DNA of 64,000 bases from Martelella limonii. GTDB lineage: Bacteria; Pseudomonadota; Alphaproteobacteria; Rhizobiales; Rhizobiaceae. The DNA is taken from assembly GCF_013344475.1 (NCBI RefSeq), contig NZ_JABUOU010000001.1:558001-622000 (forward strand), in the 5' to 3' direction. A model generated the notes under the pieces. The model made no database searches. It had not been told where the DNA came from and worked only from the letters and a program-made list of their open reading frames with translations. Numbering within the stretch: position 1 is the stretch's first letter; every line of letters begins with the position of its first letter. Made by a program: the position numbers and the translations under genes. This document shows positions 26,399 to 36,775 of the stretch, one piece after another.

Positions 26399-26836
26399 AT
26401 CTTTCGAGAATTGAAAATTCCATCAAACGATTTCAAAAGATGAAATTTGACCGGTATGTCTTACTGATTCATTCAGATGTGTGCATCTTCACTCGGTCGT
26501 CACTGTCAGCTCGCAACCTGGGTGTGGGCTGGTGTGAGAACTTTGTACCGCCGGATAGGCAGGGCAAAAACAGGGCCGCCATGATCGGCGTGTGATTTGC
26601 CCGGCCGTGACAGTCAGTTCCAAAATTTCTAGAGCGGAGAGATTGACAACTAGTCTGAGGACGTTGCCGGACGCTCGAGCCTCAGCTTTTCTGATTTCAG
26701 AATTGAAACGGATATGCCAAATTCCGGCGAGCCTTGAAGTGGATTGAGCGGCTACGTGAGCTGCAGAGCCGGGTGCGTGCGGAAAGAAATCACGACCTTA
26801 GGCTTCAGTATTCTTTCCATGTCGAGCTATCAGCGA

Positions 26837-29800
26837 TCATCGAAAGTCCCGCGGCTTCACCTTGATCTCATCGATATGCCCATAAGGGTCGAACATATCG
26901 CGTGGCTTCGGCATTCCGCGCGGATCAGGCGCCGGTGACCCATGATGAAGCTCATCACCCCGCCCGTGCGGAAGCGGAAAGGCCGTATCCCGGCTGCCGA
27001 CGCTTGCGAGCTCCGCCGAAAGATCGACAAGCTCACGCGCCACGATATGGACCACTTCTCCCTCCCGCTGCACCCGGCCTTTGACGCCAAGCATACCGGA
27101 TCCAAGAACGACGCGGCGGTATTTCTCGAATACCTTTGCCCAGACCACGAGATTGGCCACGGCGGTTTCGTCCTCAAGCGTGATGAACATCACGCCCTTG
27201 GCGGAGCCGGGTCGCTGGCGCACGAGAACGAGGCCCGCGAGGTTGACCCAGCGTCCGTCGCGCAGGGAGACTGCTTCGGCGCAGGACCTGAAACCCTGCC
27301 GGGTGAGTTCCGATCGCAGAAACGAAACCGGATGCTTCCTGAGGGTCAGGCCCATATGGCCGTAATCCTCTACTACCTCCCGGCCGGCTTCCATGGGTTT
27401 CAGAAGGGGTTCTGGCTCGGCCTGTTCTGACGCAATGCCGGCCTCGCGCCTTGCGGCTGCGGCAAAGAGCGGCAGCGGTTCGTCTCGCAGGGCCTTGATC
27501 GCCCAGAGCGCCTCACGGCGAGCAAGCCCGAGTGACGGCCTGAACGCATCGGCTTCGGCGAGTTCCACCAGAGCGGCAGCCGGAATACCGGCGCGACGCC
27601 AGAGATCGTCGACCGAAGCAAAGGGCCTATCTTCCCGACAGGAGACCAGGCGTGCTGCCTCGGCGTTTGCAAGTCCCTTCACCAGCCGGAGCCCAAGGCG
27701 GACGGCGAAACGCCCGTCGTCGCGATCGATGGGTTCAAGCGTGCAATCCCATCGGCTTGCATTGACGCAGACCGGACGGACCTCAACGCCGTGGTCGCGG
27801 GCATCGCGCACGATCTGAGCCGGCGCGTAAAAGCCCATGGGCTGAGCATTGAGCAGCGCGCAGCAAAAGGCATCAGGGTGCCAGCACTTCATCCAGGAAG
27901 AGGCATAAGCGATCAGTGCAAAGCTCGCCGCATGGCTCTCCGGAAAACCATAGGAGCCGAAGCCTTCAAGCTGCCGGAAGGTGCGCTCCGCGAATTCACG
28001 CTCATAGCCATTGGCAACCATGCCATCGATAAGCTTGGCGCCGAACTTTGATACCCCGCCGGTGTGCTTGAAGGTTGCCATGGCGCGACGCAGCTGATCG
28101 GCCTCCCCGGCGGTGAAACCCGCACAGTCGATGGCAACCCGCATGGCCTGCTCCTGAAACAGCGGCACGCCCAGCGTCTTGCCCAGGACCGCTTCAAGCT
28201 CGGGCTTCGGATAGGTCACATCTTCCTTGCCCTCGCGCCGGCGCAGATAGGGATGAACCATGTCGCCCTGGATCGGCCCGGGCCGGACGATCGCGACCTC
28301 GATGACAAGATCATAGAAGGTGCGCGGCTTGATGCGCGGCAGCATCGCCATTTGCGCGCGGCTCTCGATCTGGAACGTGCCGAGCGTGTCGCCCTTGCGG
28401 ATCATCGCATAGGTGCGCGGATCCTCGGCGGGTATGGTGGCGAGATCCAGCCGGATATCCTTGTGCTTGGCGAGAAGATCAAAGGCGCGGCGCATGCAGG
28501 AGAGCATGCCGAGCGCCAGCACATCGACCTTCATGAATTTGAGAACGTCGATATCGTCCTTGTCCCATTCGATGACCTGCCGGTCTTCCATGGCCGCCGG
28601 CTCGATCGGCACCAGTTCATCGAGCCGGTCGCGGGTCAGGACAAAGCCGCCCGGGTGCTGGGAGAGATGGCGTGGCGTGCCGACGAGTTGCCGTGAAAGC
28701 TCCAGAGCAAGCCGAAGCCGTCTGTCACCCGTATTGAGGTTCAGTTCCTGGGCGTGCTTCTCCTCGACACCCTCGGACCAGCCCCAGACCTGCGACGACA
28801 GCGTTTTGGTCAGGTCTTCGGTCAGGCCGAGCGCCTTACCGACGTCGCGGAGCGCCCCTTTGGCGCGGTAACGGATGACGGTGGAACAGAGCGCGGATCG
28901 ATCGCGACCGTAGGTCCGATAAACCCACTGGATGACTTCTTCTCGCCGTTCGTGCTCGAAATCGACATCGATGTCCGGCGGCTCGCGCCGTTCTTCCGAG
29001 ACAAAGCGTTCGAACAAGAGATCATTGCGATCGGGATCAACCGACGTCACGCCGAGAACATAGCAAACCGCAGAGTTGGCGGCCGACCCGCGACCTTGAC
29101 AGAGAATATCCCTCGAACGGGCAAAGCGGACAATCGCATTCACTGTCAGGAAGTAGGGCGCATAGTCCAGCTTCTCGATCAGCGCCAGCTCATGATCGAG
29201 ATTGGACCTCACCTTGTCGGGCAGGCCTTCGGGATAGCGCTCGGCAGCACCTTCCCAGGTGAGTTTTTCCAGCGCCTGCTGCGGTGTCAGATCCGGAAAG
29301 AGCTTTTCCTCCGGATACTGATAGGCGAGTTCCGAGAGCGAGAACCTGCACCGGTCCGTGATCTCGATCGTGCGGGCGAGCGCTTCCGGATAGCGGTCGA
29401 ACAGCCTCTGCATCTCTTCCGGCGGCTTCAGGTAGCGATCGGCAAACCGCTCACGGCGATGACCGAGTTCATCGATGGTGACATTGTGCCGGATGGCGGT
29501 GACGAGATCCTGCATCATCTGCCGGTCCACCGCGTGGAACAGAACGTCATTTGTGACGACGGTTGGAACTTGGGTTGCGGCAGCGAGGTTCGACAGCTGC
29601 CAGAGGCGAAGCTGATCGTTCGGCCGCCGTCGAAGCGTCAGCGCCAGATACGCACGATCCCCGAAAGCCTCCCGCAGGCGGCGCAGATGCATGGCGCAGT
29701 CATCATCGGCCCGATCCGGCACCAGGACGGCAATCAGCCCCTCGCCATAGGCCGCGAGGTCAGCCCATTCGAGGTGGCACTTGCCTTTGCCGGCCCGCAT

Positions 29801-30097
29801 CTTGCCGAGCGACAGCAAGCGGCAAAGCCGGGCATAGGCCGCCCGGTCGGTTGGATAGACGAGGACCGGTAGGCTGTAGGCAAGGTCAAGGCGGCAGCCG
29901 ATCACCAGTCGGACGCCGGTCTGCCGTGATGCTTCGAACGCCCGCACGACACCAGCCAGCGAATTCCGATCAACGACACCGATGGCCTCGATGCCGAGGT
30001 CTGCGGCGCGGGCGAACAGTTCGTCGCAACTGCTCGCCCCGCGCAGAAACGAGAAATGGGTGGTGACCTGCAGTTCGGCGTAGCGCGGGCCAGTCAT
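26837..30097 (-). CDS. dnaE2: Error-prone DNA polymerase DnaE2 (ImuC)
   Basis: The 1086-residue protein has the PHP domain at the N-terminus ([18 protein letters not shown]), the polymerase palm with [15 protein letters not shown] and [15 protein letters not shown] (about 372-385), and the C-terminal OB-fold ([22 protein letters not shown]). This is the full length of DnaE2 rather than the longer replicative DnaE1. It copies over DNA lesions together with ImuA and ImuB. Its ATG overlaps the imuB stop (ATGA), so it is the third gene of the imuA-imuB-dnaE2 operon under the LexA box at 32345. Confidence 0.96.
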   Translation of the reverse strand: MTGPRYAELQVTTHFSFLRGASSCDELFARAADLGIEAIGVVDRNSLAGVVRAFEASRQTGVRLVIGCRLDLAYSLPVLVYPTDRAAYARLCRLLSLGKMRAGKGKCHLEWADLAAYGEGLIAVLVPDRADDDCAMHLRRLREAFGDRAYLALTLRRRPNDQLRLWQLSNLAAATQVPTVVTNDVLFHAVDRQMMQDLVTAIRHNVTIDELGHRRERFADRYLKPPEEMQRLFDRYPEALARTIEITDRCRFSLSELAYQYPEEKLFPDLTPQQALEKLTWEGAAERYPEGLPDKVRSNLDHELALIEKLDYAPYFLTVNAIVRFARSRDILCQGRGSAANSAVCYVLGVTSVDPDRNDLLFERFVSEERREPPDIDVDFEHERREEVIQWVYRTYGRDRSALCSTVIRYRAKGALRDVGKALGLTEDLTKTLSSQVWGWSEGVEEKHAQELNLNTGDRRLRLALELSRQLVGTPRHLSQHPGGFVLTRDRLDELVPIEPAAMEDRQVIEWDKDDIDVLKFMKVDVLALGMLSCMRRAFDLLAKHKDIRLDLATIPAEDPRTYAMIRKGDTLGTFQIESRAQMAMLPRIKPRTFYDLVIEVAIVRPGPIQGDMVHPYLRRREGKEDVTYPKPELEAVLGKTLGVPLFQEQAMRVAIDCAGFTAGEADQLRRAMATFKHTGGVSKFGAKLIDGMVANGYEREFAERTFRQLEGFGSYGFPESHAASFALIAYASSWMKCWHPDAFCCALLNAQPMGFYAPAQIVRDARDHGVEVRPVCVNASRWDCTLEPIDRDDGRFAVRLGLRLVKGLANAEAARLVSCREDRPFASVDDLWRRAGIPAAALVELAEADAFRPSLGLARREALWAIKALRDEPLPLFAAAARREAGIASEQAEPEPLLKPMEAGREVVEDYGHMGLTLRKHPVSFLRSELTRQGFRSCAEAVSLRDGRWVNLAGLVLVRQRPGSAKGVMFITLEDETAVANLVVWAKVFEKYRRVVLGSGMLGVKGRVQREGEVVHIVARELVDLSAELASVGSRDTAFPLPHGRGDELHHGSPAPDPRGMPKPRDMFDPYGHIDEIKVKPRDFR

Positions 30098-31617
30098 CCG
30101 AAGATCCCATGAATGAACCAGCGGTGCGAGCCGCTATCCTCATGCTCGCCGTCGCCTGAGCGGAACAGCCAGTAGCGCTCGCCGGTATCGTCCTCGACCC
30201 GGAAATAATCCCGGACAGCGGTGAGTTCGGCATCCCGCTTCCACCATTCGCCACGGACCCGTTCCGGCCCATCGGCACGACGGATGCGTCGACGCACGCC
30301 GCGCCAGGTGAACCAAACCGGCGGATGATCCGGGAGAAGCGCCATGGTCTCGACCGGTTCCGGTCGTGGCAGCAGACGCGGCGGTCGCGGCCAGTCGCCG
30401 TCCCATGTGAGGCCGGTCTCCGGCGCAAGCGGGGCAATGCGGGCAACCGAGCGTTCGGGCACATCGCTTTGGACCGGCACGAAACGACAGAGCCTATGTT
30501 CACCGACGCGGTTGGCAAGGACATCGACCAGATCGGAGACGTCAGATTCCGGCTCCTCGATCAGGGAGGAGATCGTCTGCTTCTCGCGTAAAGGTTCGGC
30601 ATGGATGGCGACCAGCACCATGATCTCGATCCCGAAGCCCGGATCGACGGTCTCCAGCCTGTCGCGGAACAGTCGCACAAGGCGTCTCGGATCACGTACC
30701 GGCTGCGCTGTGCCGACGCGGATGAACTGCATGGTGTTGTCGACGCGGTGGAACAGGAGATCCAGCCGCCGGGCGCCAAGACCGCGCCTTTCGAGTTCAT
30801 GACAGAGGGCGTCTGCGAGCTTGGCGATATAGCGGGAGATCGTCTCCGGGGCCCCGATGGGCTCGGCAAAGGCCTTGCGCACCTCGACAAGTTCCGGTGA
30901 ACGGATCGGATCGACCGGTTCGGCAATCCGGCCAAGCGCCTGGTCGAGCCGCCGGACGACTTCCGGGCCGAAGCGCAGGGTCAGCGGTGCGCGCGGCTGA
31001 TCCAGCAGCTCTCCAATGGTCTCGAAACCGAGTGTGTGCAAGTCAGACACCGTGCCGGGATCGAGCCGGAGGGCTGATAGCGGCAAGGTTCGAAGCATCG
31101 CCTCGGTTTCGCGCGGTGGGATGACGATCGCGGGTCGTGCCAGAAACCGGGCAGCAGCATGCGCCGCGCCCCATGTATCAGCGACCGCAGCACGTGCCTC
31201 GACAGCGGCCGCGGCAAAGCGCCTGATCATGTCGGCAAGCATGGCGTCTTCTCCGCCATGCAGGTGGTCGGCGCCGGTCGTATCGATGACCAGGCCATCC
31301 GGCGGATCGGCCATCACCACCGGCGAAACCCGCTGAAGCGCCCAGAGCGCCAGCTTGTTCAATCCGTCGGTTTCGGCCGTGGGATCGGAATCGGCAATCA
31401 CAAGCCCCGGCACAAGGGCTTGCGCCTTGGTGACGGCCATGCCGATAGGCACGCCAAGCCGTTCGGCATTGGCATCGAGGGCCGTGATCAGCCGGCGGCG
31501 ACCGGTGCGGCCGGCCATGACGAGCGGCGCATCAGCGGGTGGCGATGCGTCGCCCGACTTCCTTCTGAGACGATCCGTCGGCCACCTCGGAAGGAAGAGC
31601 GAGACGACCCGTGTCAT
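30094..31617 (-). CDS. imuB: ImuB, non-catalytic Y-family polymerase homologue
   Basis: The 507-residue protein starts [20 protein letters not shown] and follows the Y-family layout, but the catalytic acidic residues are absent: [10 protein letters not shown] is found where polymerases have the DMDxFF-type motif. ImuB links DnaE2 and ImuA to the sliding clamp. An in-frame start at 31737 is upstream inside imuA and would add unrelated residues, so I start at 31617. The gene begins about 85 bases before imuA ends, an overlap commonly seen in this cassette, and ends in an ATGA overlap with dnaE2. Confidence 0.93.
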   Translation of the reverse strand: MTRVVSLFLPRWPTDRLRRKSGDASPPADAPLVMAGRTGRRRLITALDANAERLGVPIGMAVTKAQALVPGLVIADSDPTAETDGLNKLALWALQRVSPVVMADPPDGLVIDTTGADHLHGGEDAMLADMIRRFAAAAVEARAAVADTWGAAHAAARFLARPAIVIPPRETEAMLRTLPLSALRLDPGTVSDLHTLGFETIGELLDQPRAPLTLRFGPEVVRRLDQALGRIAEPVDPIRSPELVEVRKAFAEPIGAPETISRYIAKLADALCHELERRGLGARRLDLLFHRVDNTMQFIRVGTAQPVRDPRRLVRLFRDRLETVDPGFGIEIMVLVAIHAEPLREKQTISSLIEEPESDVSDLVDVLANRVGEHRLCRFVPVQSDVPERSVARIAPLAPETGLTWDGDWPRPPRLLPRPEPVETMALLPDHPPVWFTWRGVRRRIRRADGPERVRGEWWKRDAELTAVRDYFRVEDDTGERYWLFRSGDGEHEDSGSHRWFIHGIFG

Positions 31618-32293
31618 CACACGCCTCCAGTTCAAAATCAGCACTTTCTCCGGCACGGCATCGGATGAGTTCGACCAGCCAGCGCGCACGGCCAAGGCCG
31701 GGAACTGGCAGGGGTCGCGAGGGCAGGACCGAGACACGCCAGCGGGTGACGCTCGCCGTCGGCTGTCCGAAGTCGCCGGCCTCGCTCTGCCGTCGCCAGC
31801 GGCGGAGCGCCAGCCCGATCGTTTTGGAAGTCTCGGCCGCCAGTTGCAGACGGCGGGAGGCGGTCATGGAGAGGCGCGCCGTCTCCGCGACAACCGCGCC
31901 AAGCCCGCCATGGCGAAGCCCTTCCTCGAAACAGGCAAGCAATGCCTTCTCGTCGCCGGCCTCGACATGGATCACGCGGTCGGGGGCAAGCCCGGCCTGG
32001 GCGATTGCCGGCGCAAAGAGATCGGGACGCGTGACCACCCAGAGCACCTTACCTCGGGTGCGCGCGGCGATGCCTGCCACGAACAGTGCAGCCGCCGCTC
32101 CGTCGACCGCGCCATTGCCGCCGCCTGCCACCTCATGGAGACAGCCAAGCGCCAGACCACCGCCCGGTAGCCTGCGATCGATGTCCTTCAGGCCGAAGGG
32201 CAGAACCGATCGCGCACGTCCGCCAGGACCTTCGAGATGCGCGATGCGCTCCCGAAGCTCTGCAATGGCGGGACTGGCGGCGTGGTTCGGCAT
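31532..32293 (-). CDS. imuA: ImuA, RecA-like mutagenesis protein
   Basis: The 253-residue protein has the ImuA pattern: ELRERIAHLEG at the start, VLPFGLKDIDRRLPGGGLALGCLHEVAG (RecA-like region without a complete Walker A) and VLWVVTRPDLFAPAIAQAGLAPDRVIHVEA. ImuA is needed with ImuB and DnaE2 for damage-induced mutagenesis. It is the first gene of the operon, about 50 bases from a perfect LexA box. The C-terminal tail is where imuB overlaps. Confidence 0.92.
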   Translation of the reverse strand: MPNHAASPAIAELRERIAHLEGPGGRARSVLPFGLKDIDRRLPGGGLALGCLHEVAGGGNGAVDGAAAALFVAGIAARTRGKVLWVVTRPDLFAPAIAQAGLAPDRVIHVEAGDEKALLACFEEGLRHGGLGAVVAETARLSMTASRRLQLAAETSKTIGLALRRWRRQSEAGDFGQPTASVTRWRVSVLPSRPLPVPGLGRARWLVELIRCRAGESADFELEACDDTGRLALPSEVADGSSQKEVGRRIATR

Positions 32294-32344
32294 GATGTCG
32301 GACTGTCTCCTTCAGGACTTTGCAACGGCGGAGTTCTACGATAT

Positions 32345-32359
32345 GTTCTTTATTTGTTC
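32345..32359. promoter_or_regulatory. LexA box (alphaproteobacterial type) in a divergent promoter
   Basis: GTTCTTTATTTGTTC is an exact match to the alphaproteobacterial LexA site GTTC-N7-GTTC. It lies between the start codons of imuA (32293, minus) and the UvrD-like helicase (32476, plus). One LexA site therefore probably represses both transcripts until the SOS response. Confidence 0.85.
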
Positions 32360-32475
32360 TTTTCCGGTTTTGAGTCAATCGGCCTCATTGGCGGGCCCTG
32401 TGGACGGCGACCGGGGAAGAACACCGATGCGCAAGGCGTGCATCGTTGAATCACAAGGGCTTGAGGCAGAACGGT

Positions 32476-34545
32476 ATGGGCGCGGCGCATCTCGAAAAAT
32501 TGAACGACAAGCAGCGGGCCGCGGTTCTGCATGGCACGGATTTGCCCGAGGGTGCGATCGGCGGACCGCTGCTGATCATTGCGGGGGCGGGCTCCGGAAA
32601 GACCAACACGCTTGCCCATCGCGTGGCCCAACTCGTCATTTCCGGCGCCGATCCGCGCCGGATCCTGCTCATGACCTTTTCCCGTCGCGCTGCCGCCGAA
32701 ATGGGAAAGCGGGTCGAGCGGATCTGCGCGAAGGCGCTTGGCGACAAGGCGGGGATCATGGCCGACGGGCTTGCCTGGTCCGGCACGTTCCACGGGATCG
32801 GCGCCCGTCTGTTGAGGGAATATGCGATCGAGCTCGGTCTCGATCCGCAGTTCACCATCCATGACCGCGAGGATTCGGCCGATCTGATGAACCTCGCCCG
32901 GCATGACCTTGGGTTCTCCAAGACAGAAAACCGGTTTCCGGCCAAGGGCACTTGTCTTTCGATCTATTCGCGCACCGTCAATGCCGAGGCGCCACTCTCG
33001 GAAATCCTGAGGGCCAATTTTCCATGGTGTAGCGCCTGGGAAAAGGAGCTGAGGGAGCTGTTTGAGGCCTATGTCGAGGCCAAGCAGATCCAGAACGTCC
33101 TCGATTACGATGATCTGCTGCTCTATTGGGCGCAGACCATGGGCGACCCGGTGCTTGCTGCCGAGATCGGCGGACGCTGGGATCATGTGCTTGTCGACGA
33201 ATATCAGGATACCAACCGCCTGCAGTCCTCGATCCTGATGGCGCTCAAGCTTGGCGGACGGGGGCTGACGGTTGTCGGTGACGATGCCCAGTCGATCTAT
33301 TCGTTCCGGGCAGCCACGGTTCGCAACATCCTTGACTTTCCGAATGAATTCTCGCCGAAGGCCGACGTGATCACGCTCGATCGCAGTTACCGATCGACGC
33401 AGCCGATCCTCGCGGCCGCCAATGGCGTCATCGGTCTCGCCCAGGAGCGCTATACCAAGGATCTCTGGACCGACCGCGCCTCAACTGAAAAGCCGCGGCT
33501 GGTCACGGTTCGCGATGAGGGCGATCAGGCGCGGTTCATTGCCGACGAGGTGCTCGACAATCGCGAGGGTGGCATGCGGCTGAAGGATCAGGCCGTGCTG
33601 TTTCGGGCAAGCCACCATAGCGGCCCGCTGGAGGTGGAACTCACGCGGCGCAACATTCCCTTCGTGAAGTTCGGTGGCCTGAAATTCCTCGATTCCGCGC
33701 ATGTGAAGGACATGCTGGCAGCCCTCCGGTTTGCTCAGAACATGCGCGATCGTGTGGCAGGGTTCCGGCTGATGCAGCTCTTACCCGGTGTCGGCCCGGC
33801 CTCGGCGCAAACTGCGCTGGATGCGATTGCGGAAGCCGCCGATCCGGTCGAGACACTGGCGGTCCTGCCAGCGCCCTCACGAGCGGTGGCCGACTGGCCG
33901 GGCCTCGTGTCTTTGGTCACGGACCTCCGCCAATCAAACATGGGCTGGCCCGCCGAGCTCGGCCGGATCCGGGCATGGTATGAGCCGTATCTGGAGCGCA
34001 TCCACGAGGACTTCGAGATGCGCCGTGCCGATCTTCTGCAGCTTGAAGACATTGCTGCTGGCTATCCGTCACGGGAACGGTTCCTGACCGAGTTGACGCT
34101 CGACCCTCCGGACGCCACCTCCGGCCAGGCCGGGGTGCCGCTGCTCGATGAGGACTATCTGATCCTTTCAACCATCCATTCGGCCAAGGGGCAGGAATGG
34201 CGCTCGGTCTTTGTTCTCAATGCCGTGGACGGCTGCATTCCCTCCGATCTTGGCGTCGGCACGACCGACGATATCGAGGAAGAGCGGCGCCTGCTCTATG
34301 TTGCAATGACGCGGGCGCGGGATAGTCTGAACCTTGTCGTGCCACAGCGCTTTTTCACGCACGGGCAGTCCTCGACCGGCGACAGGCATGTCTATGCCTC
34401 GCGAACCCGGTTCATTCCCGCTATGTTGTTGCAGCATTTTGAGAACAGGTCATGGCCGGTGGTTAAACCTGGCCAACAGAACAACACCGGCCCGCGGCAG
34501 GTGCGTCTCGACGTCGGCGCGCGGATGCGTGGGATGTGGCGCTGA
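32476..34545 (+). CDS. UvrD/Rep-type superfamily 1 DNA helicase
   Basis: The protein (689 residues from ATG 32476) shows all SF1A motifs: LNDKQRAAV (Q-motif), IIAGAGSGKT (Walker A, about 33-42), MTFSRRAAAEM (Ia), VDEYQDTN (about 240), GDDAQSIYSFRAA, RSYRSTQPILAAAN, STIHSAKGQEWRSVFV and YVAMTRARD. An in-frame ATG at 32446 is less likely because it lies closer to the promoter and adds non-conserved residues. Its divergent placement from imuA across a LexA box suggests a DNA-damage role, such as clearing RecA or opening repair intermediates. It probably starts a helicase-SRAP-dinB operon. Confidence 0.93.
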   Translation: MGAAHLEKLNDKQRAAVLHGTDLPEGAIGGPLLIIAGAGSGKTNTLAHRVAQLVISGADPRRILLMTFSRRAAAEMGKRVERICAKALGDKAGIMADGLAWSGTFHGIGARLLREYAIELGLDPQFTIHDREDSADLMNLARHDLGFSKTENRFPAKGTCLSIYSRTVNAEAPLSEILRANFPWCSAWEKELRELFEAYVEAKQIQNVLDYDDLLLYWAQTMGDPVLAAEIGGRWDHVLVDEYQDTNRLQSSILMALKLGGRGLTVVGDDAQSIYSFRAATVRNILDFPNEFSPKADVITLDRSYRSTQPILAAANGVIGLAQERYTKDLWTDRASTEKPRLVTVRDEGDQARFIADEVLDNREGGMRLKDQAVLFRASHHSGPLEVELTRRNIPFVKFGGLKFLDSAHVKDMLAALRFAQNMRDRVAGFRLMQLLPGVGPASAQTALDAIAEAADPVETLAVLPAPSRAVADWPGLVSLVTDLRQSNMGWPAELGRIRAWYEPYLERIHEDFEMRRADLLQLEDIAAGYPSRERFLTELTLDPPDATSGQAGVPLLDEDYLILSTIHSAKGQEWRSVFVLNAVDGCIPSDLGVGTTDDIEEERRLLYVAMTRARDSLNLVVPQRFFTHGQSSTGDRHVYASRTRFIPAMLLQHFENRSWPVVKPGQQNNTGPRQVRLDVGARMRGMWR

Positions 34546-34559
34546 GGGAGGGCAAGGAC

Positions 34560-35222
34560 TTGTGCAATCTCTATAATCTGACGACGACACGGGATTCCGT
34601 CGTCGAGTTTACGAAGGCGATGAGCGACAAGGCCGGATGGAACGAGCCGTCGCTCAATGTCTATCCCAACACGCTGGCGCCGATCGTTCGCGTCGACGGC
34701 GATGGAAATCGGGAGATCGTCAGTGCCACCTGGGGCATGCCGACGCCGCCGGCCTTCGTAAAGGGCAAGGCCGATCGCGGGGTCACCAACATCCGCAATG
34801 TCGGATCTCCGCATTGGCGGCGCTGGCTTGGGCCGACAAGCCGCTGCGTCGTGCCGTTCACATCATTTGCGGAACCTGACCCTGCGAGCAAGGTGGAAGG
34901 TGGACGCGTGCCGAATGCCTGGTTTGCTCAGGACCCGGACCGACCCCTGATGTTCTTCGCCGGTTTCTGGACGCCGTGGAAGGGCGTGCGGAAGGTCCGG
35001 GATGGTGAACAGAAATATGAACTTTTCGGGTTTTTGACGACAACGCCGAACGAGATCGTCAAACCCATTCATGAAAAGGCGATGCCGGCGATCCTGACGA
35101 CGCCGGAAGAGGTCGATCTCTGGCTCACCGGGGAATGGGCCGATGTGAAACACCTTCAGCGGCCGCTGCCCGGCAACATGCTGGTCCTCGTCAACCCTCC
35201 TGAAAACCCCGGAGACGATTAG
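34560..35222 (+). CDS. SOS response-associated peptidase (SRAP/YedK/HMCES family)
   Basis: SRAP proteins need a cysteine right after the initiator methionine to crosslink abasic sites in single-stranded DNA. TTG 34560 gives M-C-N-L-Y-N-L exactly, with GGAGGG just upstream, so I choose this rare start over the ATG 24 bases earlier. Other family residues are present: RCVVPFTSFAEPD (active-site glutamate) and IHEKAMPAIL (active-site histidine). The length, 220 residues, is normal. It follows the helicase gene closely and precedes dinB, a sensible set of damage-tolerance functions. Confidence 0.9.
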   Translation: MCNLYNLTTTRDSVVEFTKAMSDKAGWNEPSLNVYPNTLAPIVRVDGDGNREIVSATWGMPTPPAFVKGKADRGVTNIRNVGSPHWRRWLGPTSRCVVPFTSFAEPDPASKVEGGRVPNAWFAQDPDRPLMFFAGFWTPWKGVRKVRDGEQKYELFGFLTTTPNEIVKPIHEKAMPAILTTPEEVDLWLTGEWADVKHLQRPLPGNMLVLVNPPENPGDD

Positions 35223-35247
35223 CATCGTTCCGGATTACGCTCTTGAG

Positions 35248-36390
35248 ATGGTCATGGCCACATTGGATGAACTGACAGCTTTGGAAAGAGACCATGAGGT
35301 GGAAACGGATGATGCCGCCCCGGCCATCCGCAAGATCATCCATGTCGATATGGATGCCTTTTACGCCTCCGTCGAGCAGCGCGACAATCCCGAACTGCGC
35401 GGGAAGCCGGTCGCGGTTGGAGGCTCTGCGGCCAGAGGTGTTGTCGCCGCGGCCAGCTATGAGGCGCGGGCGTTTGGCGTAAGGTCCGCGCTCCCATCAG
35501 TGACCGCGAGACGGCGGTGTCCCGACCTGGTGTTCGTGAAGCCGCGGTTTGATGTCTACCGGTCGGTATCGGCGCAGATACACCAGATATTTGCCGAGCA
35601 TACAGACCTGATCGAACCCCTCTCGCTCGATGAGGCCTATCTTGATGTGACCGAGAATAAGCAGGGGATCGCGTTCGCTACCGAAATCGCGACGATCATC
35701 CGCGCCCGTATCAAGGAAGTGACCGGCCTGAATGCGTCTGCCGGGATCTCCTACTGCAAGTTCCTCGCAAAAATGGCGAGCGATCTGAACAAGCCGAACG
35801 GTCAGGCCGTGATCACGCCGAAGATGGGGCCGGCATTTGTTGCCGACCTCGCCGTCAAGAAATTCCACGGCGTCGGACCGGCGACGGCCGAGAAGATGCA
35901 ACGGCTCGGGATCGTGACCGGGGCTGACTTGCGCGAGAAATCGCTCACCTTCCTGCGTGATAATTTCGGCAAGTCGGGGAGCTGGTATTATCGGATCTCG
36001 CGGGGGATCGACGAGCGGCCGGTTCAACCCGACCGGCCGCGCAAATCGATTGGTGCGGAAGACACGTTTGCTGCCAATATATTTGAGCTGGAGGCAGCGA
36101 CGGCGGAGTTGATCCTGCTCGCCGAGAAGGTCTGGCGCCACGCTGAGAACAGGCAGATCAGTGGGCGGACCGTGACGCTGAAAGTGAAATACGCAGATTT
36201 CCAGCAGATCACGCGAAGCCGGACGCTGGGACACGACATGCGAAGCGCAGATGAAATCGGAGAGATTACAGGGGCGATGCTTACTGGGCTTTTTCCGGTG
36301 CAGAAAGGAATTCGGCTGCTCGGTGTAACCCTTTCCTCGTTGTTCGAAAGCTCAGATAGGGCAGGGGTTAAGCAGATGAGACTGCTGTAA
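35248..36390 (+). CDS. dinB: DNA polymerase IV (DinB, Y-family)
   Basis: The 380-residue protein has the catalytic Y-family motifs: IIHVDMDAFYASVEQRDNPELRGKPVAVGG and IEPLSLDEAYLDVT, then the helix-hairpin-helix FHGVGPATAEKMQRLGI and the little-finger domain. The C-terminus ends KQMRLL, which may contain a degenerate clamp-binding peptide. Unlike ImuB in the same island it keeps all catalytic acids. It starts about 25 bases after the SRAP gene and is probably co-transcribed with it and the helicase under LexA control. Confidence 0.95.
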   Translation: MVMATLDELTALERDHEVETDDAAPAIRKIIHVDMDAFYASVEQRDNPELRGKPVAVGGSAARGVVAAASYEARAFGVRSALPSVTARRRCPDLVFVKPRFDVYRSVSAQIHQIFAEHTDLIEPLSLDEAYLDVTENKQGIAFATEIATIIRARIKEVTGLNASAGISYCKFLAKMASDLNKPNGQAVITPKMGPAFVADLAVKKFHGVGPATAEKMQRLGIVTGADLREKSLTFLRDNFGKSGSWYYRISRGIDERPVQPDRPRKSIGAEDTFAANIFELEAATAELILLAEKVWRHAENRQISGRTVTLKVKYADFQQITRSRTLGHDMRSADEIGEITGAMLTGLFPVQKGIRLLGVTLSSLFESSDRAGVKQMRLL

Positions 36391-36775
36391 TCCAGCAGTT
36401 CACAGAAAAGTACTTCCGCAACGTATGTAGGCAAGAGCGAGAAAATCTCTGGCACACTGCGAATCGGCAGCAAAGGGGCCGAAAGCGGACTGTCGGCTCC
36501 TGGAAAATTCGCACACATAAGCTGTCATTTCTTTTGAGAATTTCTGCGGTCTTCATCCTTTATCGGTCATTCGGGCAAAACGCAGCGGATGACCGCTCCA
36601 GCAACACCGATATGCGCTGCGCCTCTGAGTTCGGTCTTGCCTGCTCTCAGTCGTCACTCGCGCTCTTCAGGGATTTTGAACAGGCGTAGGCAGAAGAGCA
36701 GATTCCGGTTTTCGTGCACCCCACCAAAAAAGGTGTAGACGGAACGTCGGCGATACCGATAAAACGTCCTGCGTT
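36391..36775. other. Intergenic region between dinB and the tpsB gene
   Basis: No gene seen. A short inverted repeat, ACTGCTG and CAGCAGT, spans the dinB stop codon (36381-36399), but without a T-run it is a weak terminator candidate. The rest separates the convergent ends of dinB and the tpsB gene. Confidence 0.35.

Larger units (their letters stand above)
25915..26836. other. Intergenic region with TGTACC repeats and an alternating pyrimidine-purine tract
   Basis: No convincing gene. The region contains a cluster of TGTACC/GGTACA hexamers (26139-26398, with one more at 26544-26549) and a 42-base perfect alternating pyrimidine-purine tract (26242-26283). It is A+T-rich around these and lies between the 3' end of the XRE gene and the 3' end of dnaE2, so it is not needed as a promoter for either. 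Confidence 0.5.
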
